From the NCBI RefSeq assembly GCF_900104475.1, contig NZ_FNJR01000012.1, positions 156,666 to 220,665 of the forward strand: 64,000 nucleotides of DNA, read 5' to 3'. This DNA comes from Actinopolyspora xinjiangensis (GTDB lineage Bacteria; Actinomycetota; Actinomycetes; Mycobacteriales; Pseudonocardiaceae). Positions 47,010 to 56,900 of this stretch are shown here, in pieces. The notes under the pieces were generated by a model. The model worked only from the letters and a program-made list of their open reading frames with translations. It was not told where the DNA came from and did no database searches. Positions within the stretch are counted from its first letter, which is position 1. Each line of letters opens with the position of its first letter. The position numbers and the translations under genes were made by a program.

Positions 47010-48371
47010 TCAGGAGGTGCGGAGGAAGTGGTCCAGCACTCGGGTGCCGAATCGCAGTGAGTCCACCGGGACCCGCTCGTCCACCCCGTGGAACAGCGCG
47101 GAGAAGTCCAGATCGGCGGGCAGGCGCAGCGGGGCGAAGCCGAAGCAGTTCATGCCCAGCCTGCTGAACGACTTGGCGTCGGTGCCGCCGGACATCATGT
47201 ACGGCAGCGTGCGGGCGGCCGGGTCCTCGGTGAGCAGGGAGCGGGTCATGGACTCGACGATCTCCCCCTCGAAGCGGGTCTCCACCGGTGGCAGGCCGAC
47301 CCATTCCCGTTCGACGTCCGGCCCGAGGACGTCAGCCAGCTCCCGGTCGAACTCCTCCTCCCGGCCGGGCAGGATGCGGCAGTCCACCGAGGCCTCGGCC
47401 ACCGAGGGAATCACGTTGGCCTTGTAGCCCGCGTCGAGCATGGTCGGGTTGGCGATGTCGCGGACGGTGGCGCCGATGATCCGGGAGAGGTTGCCGAGTT
47501 TGGCGATCGCACCGTCGAGGTCGTCCTCGGGAAAGCTCCAACCGGTGAGTTCACTGACCCCGTCCAGGAACTCCCGCACGCTGTCGTTGAGCACGACCGG
47601 GAAACTGTGCTGCCCCAGCCGGGCGACCGCCTGCGCGAGCTGGGTCACCGCGTTGTCCTCGTGCACCATCGAGCCGTGGCCCGCGCGGGCGCGGACACGC
47701 AGTTTCAGCCAGCGGATTCCCTTCTCGGCCGTTTGGATCAGATATGCCCGAACGCCGTCCCCGAAGGTCACGGAGTAGCCTCCGACTTCGCTGATGGCCT
47801 CGGTGCAGCCCTCGAACAGTTCCGGGCGGTGGTCCACCAGCCACTGGGCGCCCTGCAGTCCGCCTGCCTCCTCGTCGGCGAGGAAGGCGAACACGAGGTC
47901 GCGTGGTGGAGTAATGCCGTCCCGGCCGAGCCGGCGTGCTGTTGCCAGCGTCATGGCCACCATGTCCTTCATGTCGACCGCGCCGCGGCCCCACAGGTAG
48001 CCGTCCCGTACCGCGCCGGAAAAGGGGTGTACCGACCACTCGGTCGGGTCGGCCGGAACCACGTCCAGGTGGCCATGTACCAGCAGCCCGCCCCGTTGGC
48101 GGTCAGCGCCCGGTAGGCGGGCGACGACGTTGCCACGTCCCGGTGTGTCACCCGATTCCACGTAGGTGGTCTCGAACCCGACCTCGCCGAGCTTCTCCGC
48201 CACGTACTCGGCAGCCGGTCGCTCCGGTCGCAGGGTCGCCGGATCACCGGTGTTGCTGGTGTCGAACCGGATCAGTTCGCTCGCGAGATCGACGACCTCT
48301 TCCTCGGCCGCGCGCAGGTCCGGATCAGTGCTCGAAGGGCTTTCGTCCTGGGGATCAACATGTGCGCTCAC
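47010..48371 (-). CDS. M20-family metallopeptidase (DapE/ArgE-like)
   Basis: 453 residues. Metal site 1: LLVHGHLDVVPADPTEW with His-x-Asp, GRGAVDMKDMVAM with bridging Asp. Catalytic/metal Glu pair: FAFLADEEAGGLQGA. Dimerisation domain: RARAGHGSMVHEDNAVTQLA. Final His in ALFHGVDERVPVDSLRFG. Releases amino acids or acyl groups from small peptides or N-acyl amino acids. Length and sequence resemble the mycobacterial Rv2141c-type enzymes. ATG start with weak RBS. 182 nt upstream of the recombinase on the same strand. Confidence 0.93.
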   Translation of the reverse strand: MSAHVDPQDESPSSTDPDLRAAEEEVVDLASELIRFDTSNTGDPATLRPERPAAEYVAEKLGEVGFETTYVESGDTPGRGNVVARLPGADRQRGGLLVHGHLDVVPADPTEWSVHPFSGAVRDGYLWGRGAVDMKDMVAMTLATARRLGRDGITPPRDLVFAFLADEEAGGLQGAQWLVDHRPELFEGCTEAISEVGGYSVTFGDGVRAYLIQTAEKGIRWLKLRVRARAGHGSMVHEDNAVTQLAQAVARLGQHSFPVVLNDSVREFLDGVSELTGWSFPEDDLDGAIAKLGNLSRIIGATVRDIANPTMLDAGYKANVIPSVAEASVDCRILPGREEEFDRELADVLGPDVEREWVGLPPVETRFEGEIVESMTRSLLTEDPAARTLPYMMSGGTDAKSFSRLGMNCFGFAPLRLPADLDFSALFHGVDERVPVDSLRFGTRVLDHFLRTS

Positions 48372-48490
48372 CTGGCCTTTCTACCACCTTCGACGCGAAG
48401 GAGGGGGGTGGTTGTAGGGGCGTCGCATCGATCAGTTATCGTAGTATCACAACGCAATGAGGGGTTCGGAACAAACCGAGCTGCTACTGC

Positions 48491-48577
48491 GTCGGAGTGG
48501 CGGAAACGGTAGACGCGCTAGCTTGAGGTGCTAGTGACCTATTAATGGTCGTGGGGGTTCAAGTCCCCCCTCCGACA
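48491..48577 (+). tRNA. tRNA-Leu(GAG)
   Basis: 87 nt. Acceptor GTCGGAG pairs with CTCCGAC; anticodon arm CTAGC-TTGAGGT-GCTAG with anticodon GAG at 48525-48527 (reads CUC/CUU). A long variable arm with GACC/GGTC and T-arm GGGGG-TTCAAGT-CCCCC complete a class II tRNA. CCA is not encoded. The island genes begin just downstream on the same strand, so the 3' end is the likely integration site. Confidence 0.97.
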
Positions 48578-48585
48578 CCCTGTCA

Positions 48586-48599
48586 GGGGAAATTTCCCC
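48586..48599. promoter_or_regulatory. perfect palindrome next to tRNA-Leu
   Basis: GGGGAAATTTCCCC, 14 bp, perfectly self-complementary, 8 nt after the tRNA. Between the tRNA (possible att site) and the AbrB-like and integrase genes, so it could be an integrase or AbrB binding site or a tRNA terminator. No direct evidence. Confidence 0.5.
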
Positions 48600-48713
48600 G
48601 ATGTGCGAGGTTCGAAGGTCTGTTGTCGCGGCGCCGTGGGTGCCGCTGTTTTTCATGTCGTGACGCGCTGGCTGTGTGTGGGTCGTGCTGTGGCCGCCGG
48701 GGTGGTGGTCGGC

Positions 48714-49190
48714 ATGGCTGAGTCGGTCGTGTCCGCGGTGGTTCCCGGTGCTGGGTGTGGTGAGTCCGCCCGGATTCCGGTGGCTGGTGGGGTGTCGCCG
48801 CGTGCGTTTCCGCTGGCCGAGGTGCCGGAGTCTGTCGGGGTGTCGTCGTGGGTGTTCGGCATGGGCCGGGTGGATGCCTCGGGCCGGGTCGGTGATCGTG
48901 CTGTGGTGGCCGCGTTGGGTTGGGGGCGTGATCAGTGCTGTGAGCTCGGTGTGCTCGCGGGTTCGGTGCTGCTGCGGGCCCACTCGGACGGGCTCTACGG
49001 GCTTTCCGGGGCGGGGTATGTGGTGGTTCCGGCGCGGGCGCGTTCGCGCTGCGGGATCACCTCGGGTGATCGTGTGCTGTTGGCGGGATCGCCGCGGCAG
49101 GGGGTGCTGCTGGTGCACCCGCCGGTGGTGGTGGAAGCGGCGCTGGCCGAGCGGCACGCGGCGGTGCTGGGGGTGAGCCCCGATGAATGA
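48714..49190 (+). CDS. AbrB/SpoVT-like DNA-binding protein
   Basis: About 158 residues from the ATG at 48714 (start uncertain; GTG at 48657 possible). The C-terminal part GYVVVPARARSRCGITSGDR, VLLAGSPRQGVLLVHPP reads as a swapped-hairpin AbrB domain: VxxPxxxRxxxGIxxGDxVLL. Low-complexity Gly/Val-rich N-terminus. Overlaps the integrase gene by 8 nt, so the two are coupled; probably regulates integration or excision. Codon use is noticeably GTG/GGG-rich, unlike flanking chromosomal genes. Confidence 0.65.
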   Translation: MAESVVSAVVPGAGCGESARIPVAGGVSPRAFPLAEVPESVGVSSWVFGMGRVDASGRVGDRAVVAALGWGRDQCCELGVLAGSVLLRAHSDGLYGLSGAGYVVVPARARSRCGITSGDRVLLAGSPRQGVLLVHPPVVVEAALAERHAAVLGVSPDE

Positions 49191-50238
49191 TCCCAGGGAG
49201 CAGTCAGGCAGCACCGGTCCCGGTCCGTCGGAGCTGGAGGCGGCTCGGTTGGTGTTGGCGCGGATGGGGGTGGCGCCGGAGGATCTGGTCGGGGCCTCGG
49301 TGGGCTCTTCTGTGGTGCCGACGTTTGCTGAGTATGTGCCGGTGGTGCAGCAGGCGGTGTCGGTGGGCACTAGGCGGGTGTATGGCTCGTATTGGAAGCG
49401 GGTGTTGGAGGTGTGGGGTTCTCGGCGGTTGGATGAGCCCACCGCGTCGGAGGTCAAGCAGTTGGCTGAGTGGGTGCGGTCTCAGCGGGTGCTGCGGCGC
49501 AACGCGCGGGGTGGGCGGAGTGCGGTGGAGCACTGTATCGCGGCGTTGCGGTGTGTGTATCGGCACGCGGTGGCTGATGGGCTGCTGTCGGAGTCGCAGG
49601 ATCCGGCCCGGCGGGTGGTGATGCCGCGTCGGTTGCCGAGTACGCGTCGGGGGTTGGGTGAGCGGCCGGTGGCGGAGTTGAACCGGGTGGCCGCGTCGAC
49701 GGGTAATGATCCCGCGTTGGACACGTTGTTGTTGCGGTTGCACACCGAGACGGCCTGCCGCCGCGGGGGTGCCCTGGCGTTGAGGGTGGCTGATTTGGAT
49801 CCGCAGCAGTGTCTGGTGTTGTTGCGGGAGAAGAACGACACGGTGCGGTGGCAGCCGGTCTCGCCCACACTCATGCGGCACCTGCGGGAGCACGCCGACC
49901 AGCGGGGCGCGCACGCCTCCGGTGATGGGAGGGTGCTGCGCTACCACAGCGGGGCAGCGTTGACGCATCGGCGGTATGACCATCTGTGGCACCGGCTGGG
50001 GCGGCACGTGTCGTGGGTGGCCACGCAGCAGGTCAGCACGCACTGGCTGCGGTATACCACTCTGACGTGGGTGGAGCGCCACTTCGGTTACGCGGTGGCC
50101 CGGGCCTACGCCGGCCACACCGACCACGCGGGCCAGGACGGGGCAACGGCGACCTACGTCCGCGCCGGACTCCCCGAAATCGCCACGGCGTTGACCGCCC
50201 TGACCGGAGAAGACCACCCACTGGCCCAGCCCGGATAA
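49183..50238 (+). CDS. tyrosine-type site-specific integrase
   Basis: 351 residues. N-terminal SAM-like arm/core-binding region (EYVPVVQQAVSVGTRRVYGS). Catalytic domain: Arg in TETACRRGGALALRVADLD, His-x-x-Arg in HWLRYTTLTWVERHFG, His in AYAGHTDHAGQ and nucleophile Tyr in GATATYVRAG. All key residues present. Together with tRNA-Leu 0.6 kb upstream and an AbrB gene it forms the int end of an integrated element. Adjacent sequence to the right is decayed, so mobility may be lost. Confidence 0.9.
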   Translation: MNDPREQSGSTGPGPSELEAARLVLARMGVAPEDLVGASVGSSVVPTFAEYVPVVQQAVSVGTRRVYGSYWKRVLEVWGSRRLDEPTASEVKQLAEWVRSQRVLRRNARGGRSAVEHCIAALRCVYRHAVADGLLSESQDPARRVVMPRRLPSTRRGLGERPVAELNRVAASTGNDPALDTLLLRLHTETACRRGGALALRVADLDPQQCLVLLREKNDTVRWQPVSPTLMRHLREHADQRGAHASGDGRVLRYHSGAALTHRRYDHLWHRLGRHVSWVATQQVSTHWLRYTTLTWVERHFGYAVARAYAGHTDHAGQDGATATYVRAGLPEIATALTALTGEDHPLAQPG

Positions 50239-50770
50239 ACGCCGTCGTGGCTGGTGCCCGACGTTCAGTGTTGATCCTCGGGCACAAGCCACGCGGCTGC
50301 TCGCCAGCTGTTCGCCGAGCATTGGGTGAGGAAGAAAGTCGGCGTGACAGCTACCCGCATTTGTTACGTCTGTGGATTCAGTATCGAGTAAAATTTTATC
50401 GACTCAGGCCACCAGGAGTCGTTAAAGCCATCAGCACCTGCGAGACAAGCCGAGCCTTCAAGACCCCGCTCAACGCGGTCGAGCAGGGCGAGAGCGTGTC
50501 CGCGAGACGCTTCGGACGGTGGGTAGCCGCCCTGGTTCTCCGGTGCCGCAGTCCAATGGCGCGGCTGTGAGGAAGGTGCTGGTCCCCCGGCAGGGTCATG
50601 CCCACGGCGTTACCGAGCTTGCCGATCGAGTTGCGGCCGCACGCGCCGGCGCCGACGGGACGCCAAACGCCGCCTCTGAACATCGATACCGGGGTGCTTG
50701 TCACTAAACCGCCGCAATGTGCCTCGGAGCTTCAGTCCTTGGGAAGGATGAGGGCTCAGGTCCGCGATTG
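50239..50770. other. ~530-bp decayed region right of the integrase
   Basis: No intact gene. An AT-rich near-palindrome CGAGTAAAATTTTATCGACTC lies at 50385-50405 in otherwise GC-rich DNA. A minus-strand open frame (50396-50704) shows no family I can name. Composition and nearby transposase remains suggest insertion/deletion scars. Confidence 0.45.
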
Positions 50771-50990
50771 TGGGAAGACAGCTGGTTAAAGTTCGTGCCG
50801 TTGTTGGACTACAGTCCCGAGGCCCGCCGGGTGCTCTACAGCACCAACGCCATCGAAAGCCTCGACGCCCGGCTGAGCCGGACGATCTGGGCCCGCGGGC
50901 ACTTCCCCACCGAGCAAGCCACCTTGAAGTGTCTGTATCTGGCGGTCCGATCGCTCGAGCCGCCTGTCGGTGCCGCTGCGCCCGACCGTG
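50771..50990 (+). pseudogene. IS256-family transposase fragment
   Basis: The stretch WEDSWLKFVPLLDYSPEARR, then VLYSTNAIESLDARLSRTIWARGHFPTEQATLKCLYLAVRSLEP, is the C-terminal part of IS256 (Mutator-type) transposases: TTNAIES-type motif with the final catalytic Glu and the helix ending ALKCLYLAVRSL. Only about 65 of some 400 residues remain; the rest of the element and its inverted ends are not found. Shows past transposition in the island. Confidence 0.75.
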
Positions 50991-51130
50991 ACCGGCTGAC
51001 GCAGGGAGGGAACACTGCCACCGTCCAATGGATACCGGCACTACGCCGCCGACAGGCCGTTGAATATCTCCTGTGCTGTCTCCTCGTCGTTTCCGAGGGT
51101 AGCTGCACGAGTCTGTTCAGGAAGCCCTGA

Positions 51131-51616
51131 GACCTGATGAGACGGCACCACTGTGTGGGGGGGGCTGACAGAGGCGAGATCAGTTTCAGCCGTGGGAGTC
51201 CTCGCTGGGAAACGGGGTATTGGCGCGCAACACGTCCGAGTCCGTCTCAACGGTTGGCGAGGCCGGTGTGGCAGTGGCTCGTGTACGAGTGGGCCAAGGT
51301 GGGTTCTTGTTCGCTGGATCAAGTGACGATTTCGACGACGATGTCGCGGAGCCTGCGTTACGGTTCTGCGAGGCGCCCGTTGGAGCATGTCGACGGTCTA
51401 GTTAGGTCCGCAGCGTTCTTGGTCATGAGGAAGTCCAGTGTTTGGTCGATTGCCGTAGGCGGGGGCAGCACGACCTGCAGATCCTCGGTGAATGGGGCGT
51501 TGCTCGCTGAGCTGTCTGCGCGTCTCGCCCGCTGTCGGGTTCGCATCATCGGGTGGCGGTGTGAGAGGCAGAAATTCAGAGTCCAGCGGTGCGTCGACGG
51601 TGACATTGGGGATCGC
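51131..51616. other. ~490-bp stretch before the winged-helix gene
   Basis: Open on both strands by chance. The minus strand around 51360-51520 contains NAPFTEDLQVVLPPPTAIDQ, which looks protein-like and may be a gene remnant, but I cannot name a family. No promoter or RNA identified. Confidence 0.35.
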
Positions 51617-53023
51617 GTGCGAAAGTGGGACAAGCTCAACGACAAGCAGCATGCCGCGCTGCGACGGATCGCTGACGGCGATGACCTCAGCAGCCCGGAA
51701 GCTGTTGCTCTACGTCGGTCGGCGAGAGCGCTCGCAGACCGTGGTTTGGTGACGGTGAGCCGACGCGGTGGCTGGAGCGCATCGATCACCGATGCCGGTC
51801 GCTACTACCTCGAGCGCGGTCATCACCCTGAGCGGCCGGTGAAGGGCGGTGGTATGGGTGCGTCGGGTGAGCACAGTAGTGGAGCGCACAAAAGTCAGTC
51901 AGGTGGTGGCGGCAGGGCATCCGAGGGGCGGAGGTCGTCGCCCCACACCATCGCGGCCATAGCTGCCAAGCGGCGGGAGACCGCCGAGGAGTTGGTCGCC
52001 ACGCTGCAACGCGATGGCGAGGTGGTCATTGAGGACGCGAGCACTGAGCAGCGGGATGACTTGCGGCGGGTGATCGACTTCGCGAAGCGGCACGGTCTCG
52101 TAGCCGCCAACCAGCGGATCGAGAAGAGTCAGTGGCGGAGGCGCGGTATTCGCGTGCGGTTGATCTCCGGTCCTCAGGCCAACTCGAAACCGATGTCGAA
52201 TGTGACTCGCATCAAGGTGCCGATCTCGGTGGAGGAATGGCATCCACTGCTGGCGGCACTCAGCCAGCCCGGCGACGTTCTCGGTGTCTCAGAAGACAGC
52301 TTGCCGCGTGCGATGCGGATCATGCATGCGATGCTGGTGGAAACCGAGAAGCGTGGCTACGAAGCTGGCTGGTCGGACGACACTTCGCAAGGCGTCGAGA
52401 TCCGCATCGACGGGTTCGCCCAGACTGTCACGATCGAGGAAGAGCTGGTGAAGCAAGACGTTGTTCCGGGCGCTGCGGAACTCGAGAAGACCGAACTCTA
52501 CGACTGGCAACGGATCAGACCCGAGGTCAAGAAGATGCCCTCGGGTAAGCTCGTCATGAGAGTTTCTGGGACTTGGCGGTTCGGGGCCCAGCAACGATGG
52601 ACCGATCGCAAGCGGTGGTCCCTCGAAGATCGGCTCGGAGACGTACTGGCCGCGGTTGAGGACATGGCCAGCGAGAAAGCCGAACGCAAGCGTGCCAACG
52701 AGGAGGAGGTGGCGGCTCGGCAGCGGGCGTGGGAAGACGCGATGGCGGCTGCGCGGGGCGCATTTCTGCGTGACAACCGGGTCAAAGCGCTGACGAAGCA
52801 GCTCGATGGCTGGGAACAGGCCGATCGCATTCGTGCATTCGTGCTGGCGGCACGTCGTAAGGGACAGGCTGATAACGCGTGGCTCGAGTGGGCGGAGTCC
52901 TACGCGGACGAAATCGACCCGTTGACCGGTCCTGTTGAAGCCCCGGATGATGTCGAGCCGAAGTCCGAAGACCTGCGACCTTATCTCGGACGGTGGAGTC
53001 CTTACGGCCCAGGCCGCCGCTGA
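51617..53023 (+). CDS. winged-helix and coiled-coil protein, function unknown
   Basis: About 468 residues from the GTG at 51617; the frame is open upstream but family-like sequence starts at VRKWDKLNDKQHAALRRIAD. N-terminal winged helix (LSSPEAVALRRSARALADRG, LVTVSRRGGWSASITDAG). A Ser/Gly-rich linker follows, then RRETAEELVATLQRDGEVVI, then a second wHTH-like part, a mid domain (SVEEWHPLLAALSQPGDVLG), and a charged coiled coil near residues 345-400 (MASEKAERKRANEEEVAARQ). The C-terminus LRPYLGRWSPYGP is a striking fixed end. Similar proteins accompany actinobacterial type I RM loci in my recollection; role unknown. It overlaps the next gene tail-to-tail by 22 bp. Confidence 0.75.
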   Translation: MRKWDKLNDKQHAALRRIADGDDLSSPEAVALRRSARALADRGLVTVSRRGGWSASITDAGRYYLERGHHPERPVKGGGMGASGEHSSGAHKSQSGGGGRASEGRRSSPHTIAAIAAKRRETAEELVATLQRDGEVVIEDASTEQRDDLRRVIDFAKRHGLVAANQRIEKSQWRRRGIRVRLISGPQANSKPMSNVTRIKVPISVEEWHPLLAALSQPGDVLGVSEDSLPRAMRIMHAMLVETEKRGYEAGWSDDTSQGVEIRIDGFAQTVTIEEELVKQDVVPGAAELEKTELYDWQRIRPEVKKMPSGKLVMRVSGTWRFGAQQRWTDRKRWSLEDRLGDVLAAVEDMASEKAERKRANEEEVAARQRAWEDAMAAARGAFLRDNRVKALTKQLDGWEQADRIRAFVLAARRKGQADNAWLEWAESYADEIDPLTGPVEAPDDVEPKSEDLRPYLGRWSPYGPGRR

Positions 53024-53928
53024 TTCGCGCGATTGGCTTGGCGGAGCACCTCGACCGGTATGCCCAGATCGCGTTCCAGCTCACGCGCGGTCTTCTCGTC
53101 ACCGTTGTTGCGGACGGCGTCGATGGCGCGCTCGACGAGTTCGCCCAGTCGTTTCACCTCGGTGCGGAGTGCCTCGAGTTCGTCTTGCCGCGCGACGGCT
53201 TCGGCTCCGCACCATTCGCGTACGAGGTCGCGCAGGGGGCGAAATTCTTTGTCGGTCTCGGCGCAGATTTCTGGTGAGATGTATGTAGATCCCGACATAT
53301 AGCCCCACCGAATTTCGTGCTCGTGCTCGCGCTCCTCCTTCGTGACCTCGGCTGTGTAATGATCGGCGTACTTCTGCGCTATCAACTGAGCCAGATCATG
53401 CATCACTCGCCACGGCACGATCAGTGAGCCGTTCTCGGCGGTGAAGACCACCGGGTCATCGACCACCCTCGCGCGTTCGATTGCGAGGTCTTCCACCAAG
53501 GCGTCGATATCCGTGATCTCCAGCGCGCCTTCGTTTCGGCCACACAGTTGCCGTGCATAGTTGTGACCGGGTAGCAGGTCGAAGATCCAACCGGCTGCGT
53601 CGTTCTCGGTGGTGCCGCGTGCGTCCGCTGAAGCGTCCCGCACTGCGTTCCACTGCCGATCGCGTTCTTGCCACGCGGCGGCGTCCTTCCAACGTACCTT
53701 CAACCGGTTCGGCGGAACCCAGTCCTCACGCCCCTCGTACTCGTCCTCGACGAAGCGCACTCGCACTCGAGCGGGACGGGCGGTACCAAGCCGTAGAACC
53801 TCGACACAGGTCACGGGGCCTCGTGCGCCTTTGCGGTACGCCCACTGTTGCTTGGGCTCGATGGGCTCGTCATTCACCGCTTTTATTGTCGGATGCTCGC
53901 CGTTGCCCTTGCCCGTCCGACTCGCCAC
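53002..53928 (-). CDS. putative Tudor/SH3-like accessory protein of the type I RM operon
   Basis: 308 residues; GTG at 53928 with GAGGAG 6 nt upstream, 19 nt after the hsdR stop, so the last gene of the hsd operon. N-terminal GARGPVTCVEVLRLGTARPA and RVRVRFVEDEYEGREDWVPP read like a small SH3/Tudor barrel (V-x-V-x-F ... DWVPxxRLKxxW). The middle is helical and Asp/Glu-rich; the C-terminus (ELEALRTEVKRLGELVERAI) is a coiled coil. No nuclease or methyltransferase motif. May bind DNA or an Hsd subunit; inference only. Confidence 0.7.
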   Translation of the reverse strand: MASRTGKGNGEHPTIKAVNDEPIEPKQQWAYRKGARGPVTCVEVLRLGTARPARVRVRFVEDEYEGREDWVPPNRLKVRWKDAAAWQERDRQWNAVRDASADARGTTENDAAGWIFDLLPGHNYARQLCGRNEGALEITDIDALVEDLAIERARVVDDPVVFTAENGSLIVPWRVMHDLAQLIAQKYADHYTAEVTKEEREHEHEIRWGYMSGSTYISPEICAETDKEFRPLRDLVREWCGAEAVARQDELEALRTEVKRLGELVERAIDAVRNNGDEKTARELERDLGIPVEVLRQANRANQRRPGP

Positions 53929-53947
53929 GCCGTGCTCCTCCCCTGAG

Positions 53948-56900
53948 TCAGTCGTCCTCGTCCTGGGAACCCGTGTCGACATAGCGAGGGGCCATGGCTT
54001 CCATCTGCTCGATGACAAGCCGGACCGCCTCGGATTGCTTGTCGGGCGGGTACTTGTACTTCACCAACAACCGCTTGATGGACGACCGCAGCTTGGCTCG
54101 TACATCGTCACGGACGGTCCAGTCGGTCTTTACGTCGCGCTGCATGATCCCGACGAGGTCGCGGGCGATCTGCGCTAGCACGTCCTCGCCTTGCAGCTCG
54201 ACTGCCGACTCGTTGGTGCATACCGCGTCGTAGAAGGCGAGTTCGTCGGTGGACAGCGGAGGAGAGAAGTGCTGACCGCGGTTCCCTTCATCGGCGACCT
54301 CCTTGGCCATCGCGATCAGTTCGGCGATGACCTCTGCCGACGTCAGCTGTTGGTTGGTGTACTTGCGCATGAGCTCGGTGATGCGTTCGGAGAACGTGCG
54401 CTGGCGCACCAGGTTGTGTTTGGTGACCTTGTCCGATTCCTCGGTGAGCAACGAACGCAACGCCTCGATGGCGAGGTGCGGATTCGACGCGGACTGCGCC
54501 TTGACCTGGAAGTCCGGTCCGAGTTCGGACAGCGACGGCTTCGGTAGGCCCGCAGCGTCGTAGATGTCGACGATCTCGCCCGGTGCCGTCGAGGTGGCGA
54601 TCAGCGACGACAGCATGCGCTGGACCTCCTCGGGCACCGGCTTGCCCTCGGCCTGCCGTTCAGCCGCGTCGAACTTGCCCATCCAAACGCGGACCTCTTC
54701 GTAGAACCGCACCACCGGGCGCAGCTCCTGCACGTCCTGGCTGCTCGAACACAACGCCCAGGCGCGGGATAGCTGGCTTGCTAAGCGGCGGAACTTCGCA
54801 CCGAGGGCTTCTTCGTCTTCGGGTACCTGGTTGCCCGGCGTGGCGGGTGAGCGGAGATAGCTGGTGAGTCCGTGGGCCGCTTTGAGCCAGCTCTTGCCGC
54901 CACCGTCGAGTTTCTTCCGCCACGGGTAGCCCGTGCACAGCGCGTCGAGCGTGTCGACAAGCTTCTTGGTCAGGTCCACAGCCTCGTCGATGTTCTTGCC
55001 GACCGGCTTCTGGGCCTGATCGGTCTTGGTGTACTCGGCCAGAGCCTGGTTGAGGTTCTCCGCCAGCGGCGCGTATCCAACGAGCAGACCGGAGGGTTTG
55101 CCGCGGAAGGTGCGGTTGACCCGCGCGAGGGTCTGCATGAGCTGGGCGCCTTTGAGCGGTCGGTCGAGATACAGAGTGTGCAGGGGAGGCGCGTCGAACC
55201 CGGTGAGCAGCATGTCCTTGACGATCACGATTTGGAGTTCGTCGTCTGGGTCGCGCAGGCGCTGCTGGATGGCCTTGTTCTGTCCTTCCCGTCGGACGTG
55301 TCTGGCGATCGCGCCGGTGTCGCTGGCTGCCCCCGAGTAGACGACCTTGACCACGCCCTTGTCGTGGGCGTCGTTGTGCCACTCGGGGCGGAGCTTGATG
55401 ATCTCGTCGTAGAGGTCGGCGCAGATCTGGCGGGTTCCGCCGACGATGAAGGCCTTGCCGGGGGACTCGATGAACTTCCGCATTTCCGCCGAGCGCTGTT
55501 CCCAGTGCTCGAGGACGTCGGATGCGAGGGCCTCGAGGCGGGCGGGAGCGCCGTAGATGGCATTGATGACGGCGACGGACTTCTCGAGGTTCGTGCGTTC
55601 GACGTCGTCGAGCCCGGTGGTGACCTCGTCGGCCACGCGGTCGAGGTCCTCCTCGCTGACATCTTCGGACAGCGACACTTTGATCAGGCGCGGCTCGAAG
55701 TAGACGGGAACAGTAGCGCCGTCGTCGACCGCACGGGTCAGGTCGTAGGTGTCGATGTAGCTACCGAAGACCTCGCGGGTGTTGCGGTCGGTGAATGAGA
55801 TCGGCGTCCCGGTGAAGGCGATCAGCGCGGCGCACGGGAGGGCGTCCTTGAGATGACGAGCGTAGCCGTCGAGGTTGTCGTAGTGGCTGCGATGCGCCTC
55901 GTCGGCGATGACGATGATGTTGCGACGTTCCGACAGCAGGGGATGGTCGAGTCCGGCGTCCTTCTCCTCCTTACTGAGCCCGAACTTCTGCAGTGTCGTA
56001 AAGTAGATGCCGCCGGTAGTGCGGTTGGACAGCTCCTCGCGCAGCTGTGCGCGCGAGGTCACCTTGGTGGCCTGTTCGGGAAGCAGCTGGGAACGCTGGA
56101 AGGCTTCGAAGAGCTGGCCGTCGAGTTCCTTGCGGTCGGTGACCACGATGATCGTGGGGTTCTTGAGTTCGGGTCGCTTGCTGACGAGATGAGCGTAGAG
56201 CTCCATCTCCATCGACTTGCCGGAGCCCTGCGTATGCCAGACGACACCGGCCTTGCCGTTGCTCTGCACCGCCGTCACGGTGCTGCCCACCGCCTTGGTC
56301 ACGGCGAAGTACTGGTGCGGCTTGGCGATGCGCTTGAGGTGGCCCTCGGCGCCTTCGTCAAAGGCCGTGAAGTTGCGTTGCAGCTGCAGGAAACGTTCGA
56401 CGTTGAACACGCCGTTGATGAGCAGCTCGAGTTCCAGATCGGCGTCCGGATCCTCCGTGTCGACGGGCGCGCCGTCGTCGTCGACGTTCCACGGCGAGTA
56501 GTGGTTCAGTGGCGTGAACGGCGTGCCGTAGCGGGCGGTGATGCCATCGCTGATCACCGTGGTCACGGCGAACCGAAACGCCATGGGGAACTCGCGTAAG
56601 TAGGTTTCCAGCTGCGCGTGGGCGGCAGCGATGTCGGCCTTCTTGGCACCTGCCTGCTTGAGCTCCACGATGGCGATCGGCATGCCGTTGAGGTAAAGCA
56701 CGACATCGAAGCGGCGTTCGACCTCGGCGGAGCGGATCGTCACTTGGTTGACGGCGAGGAACTCGTTGTGCTCAGTTTTCTCGCTGACCAGCCGGATCGT
56801 GGGGTTCTGCTCCACACCGTCGCGGTCGATGTAGGTGATGCGGTAGCCGCCCACGCAGATGTCGTGGACCCGGCGGTTCTCCGCGATCGCGTCCTGCGAG

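Noticed and set aside
46828..47304. N-terminal extension of the recombinase frame
   Set aside because: A GGAGG-GTG pair at 46827 sets the start; the extension overlaps the M20 peptidase.
50396..50704. 102-residue minus-strand frame in the decayed region
   Set aside because: Could be a remnant but I cannot connect it to a family; left in the gap description.
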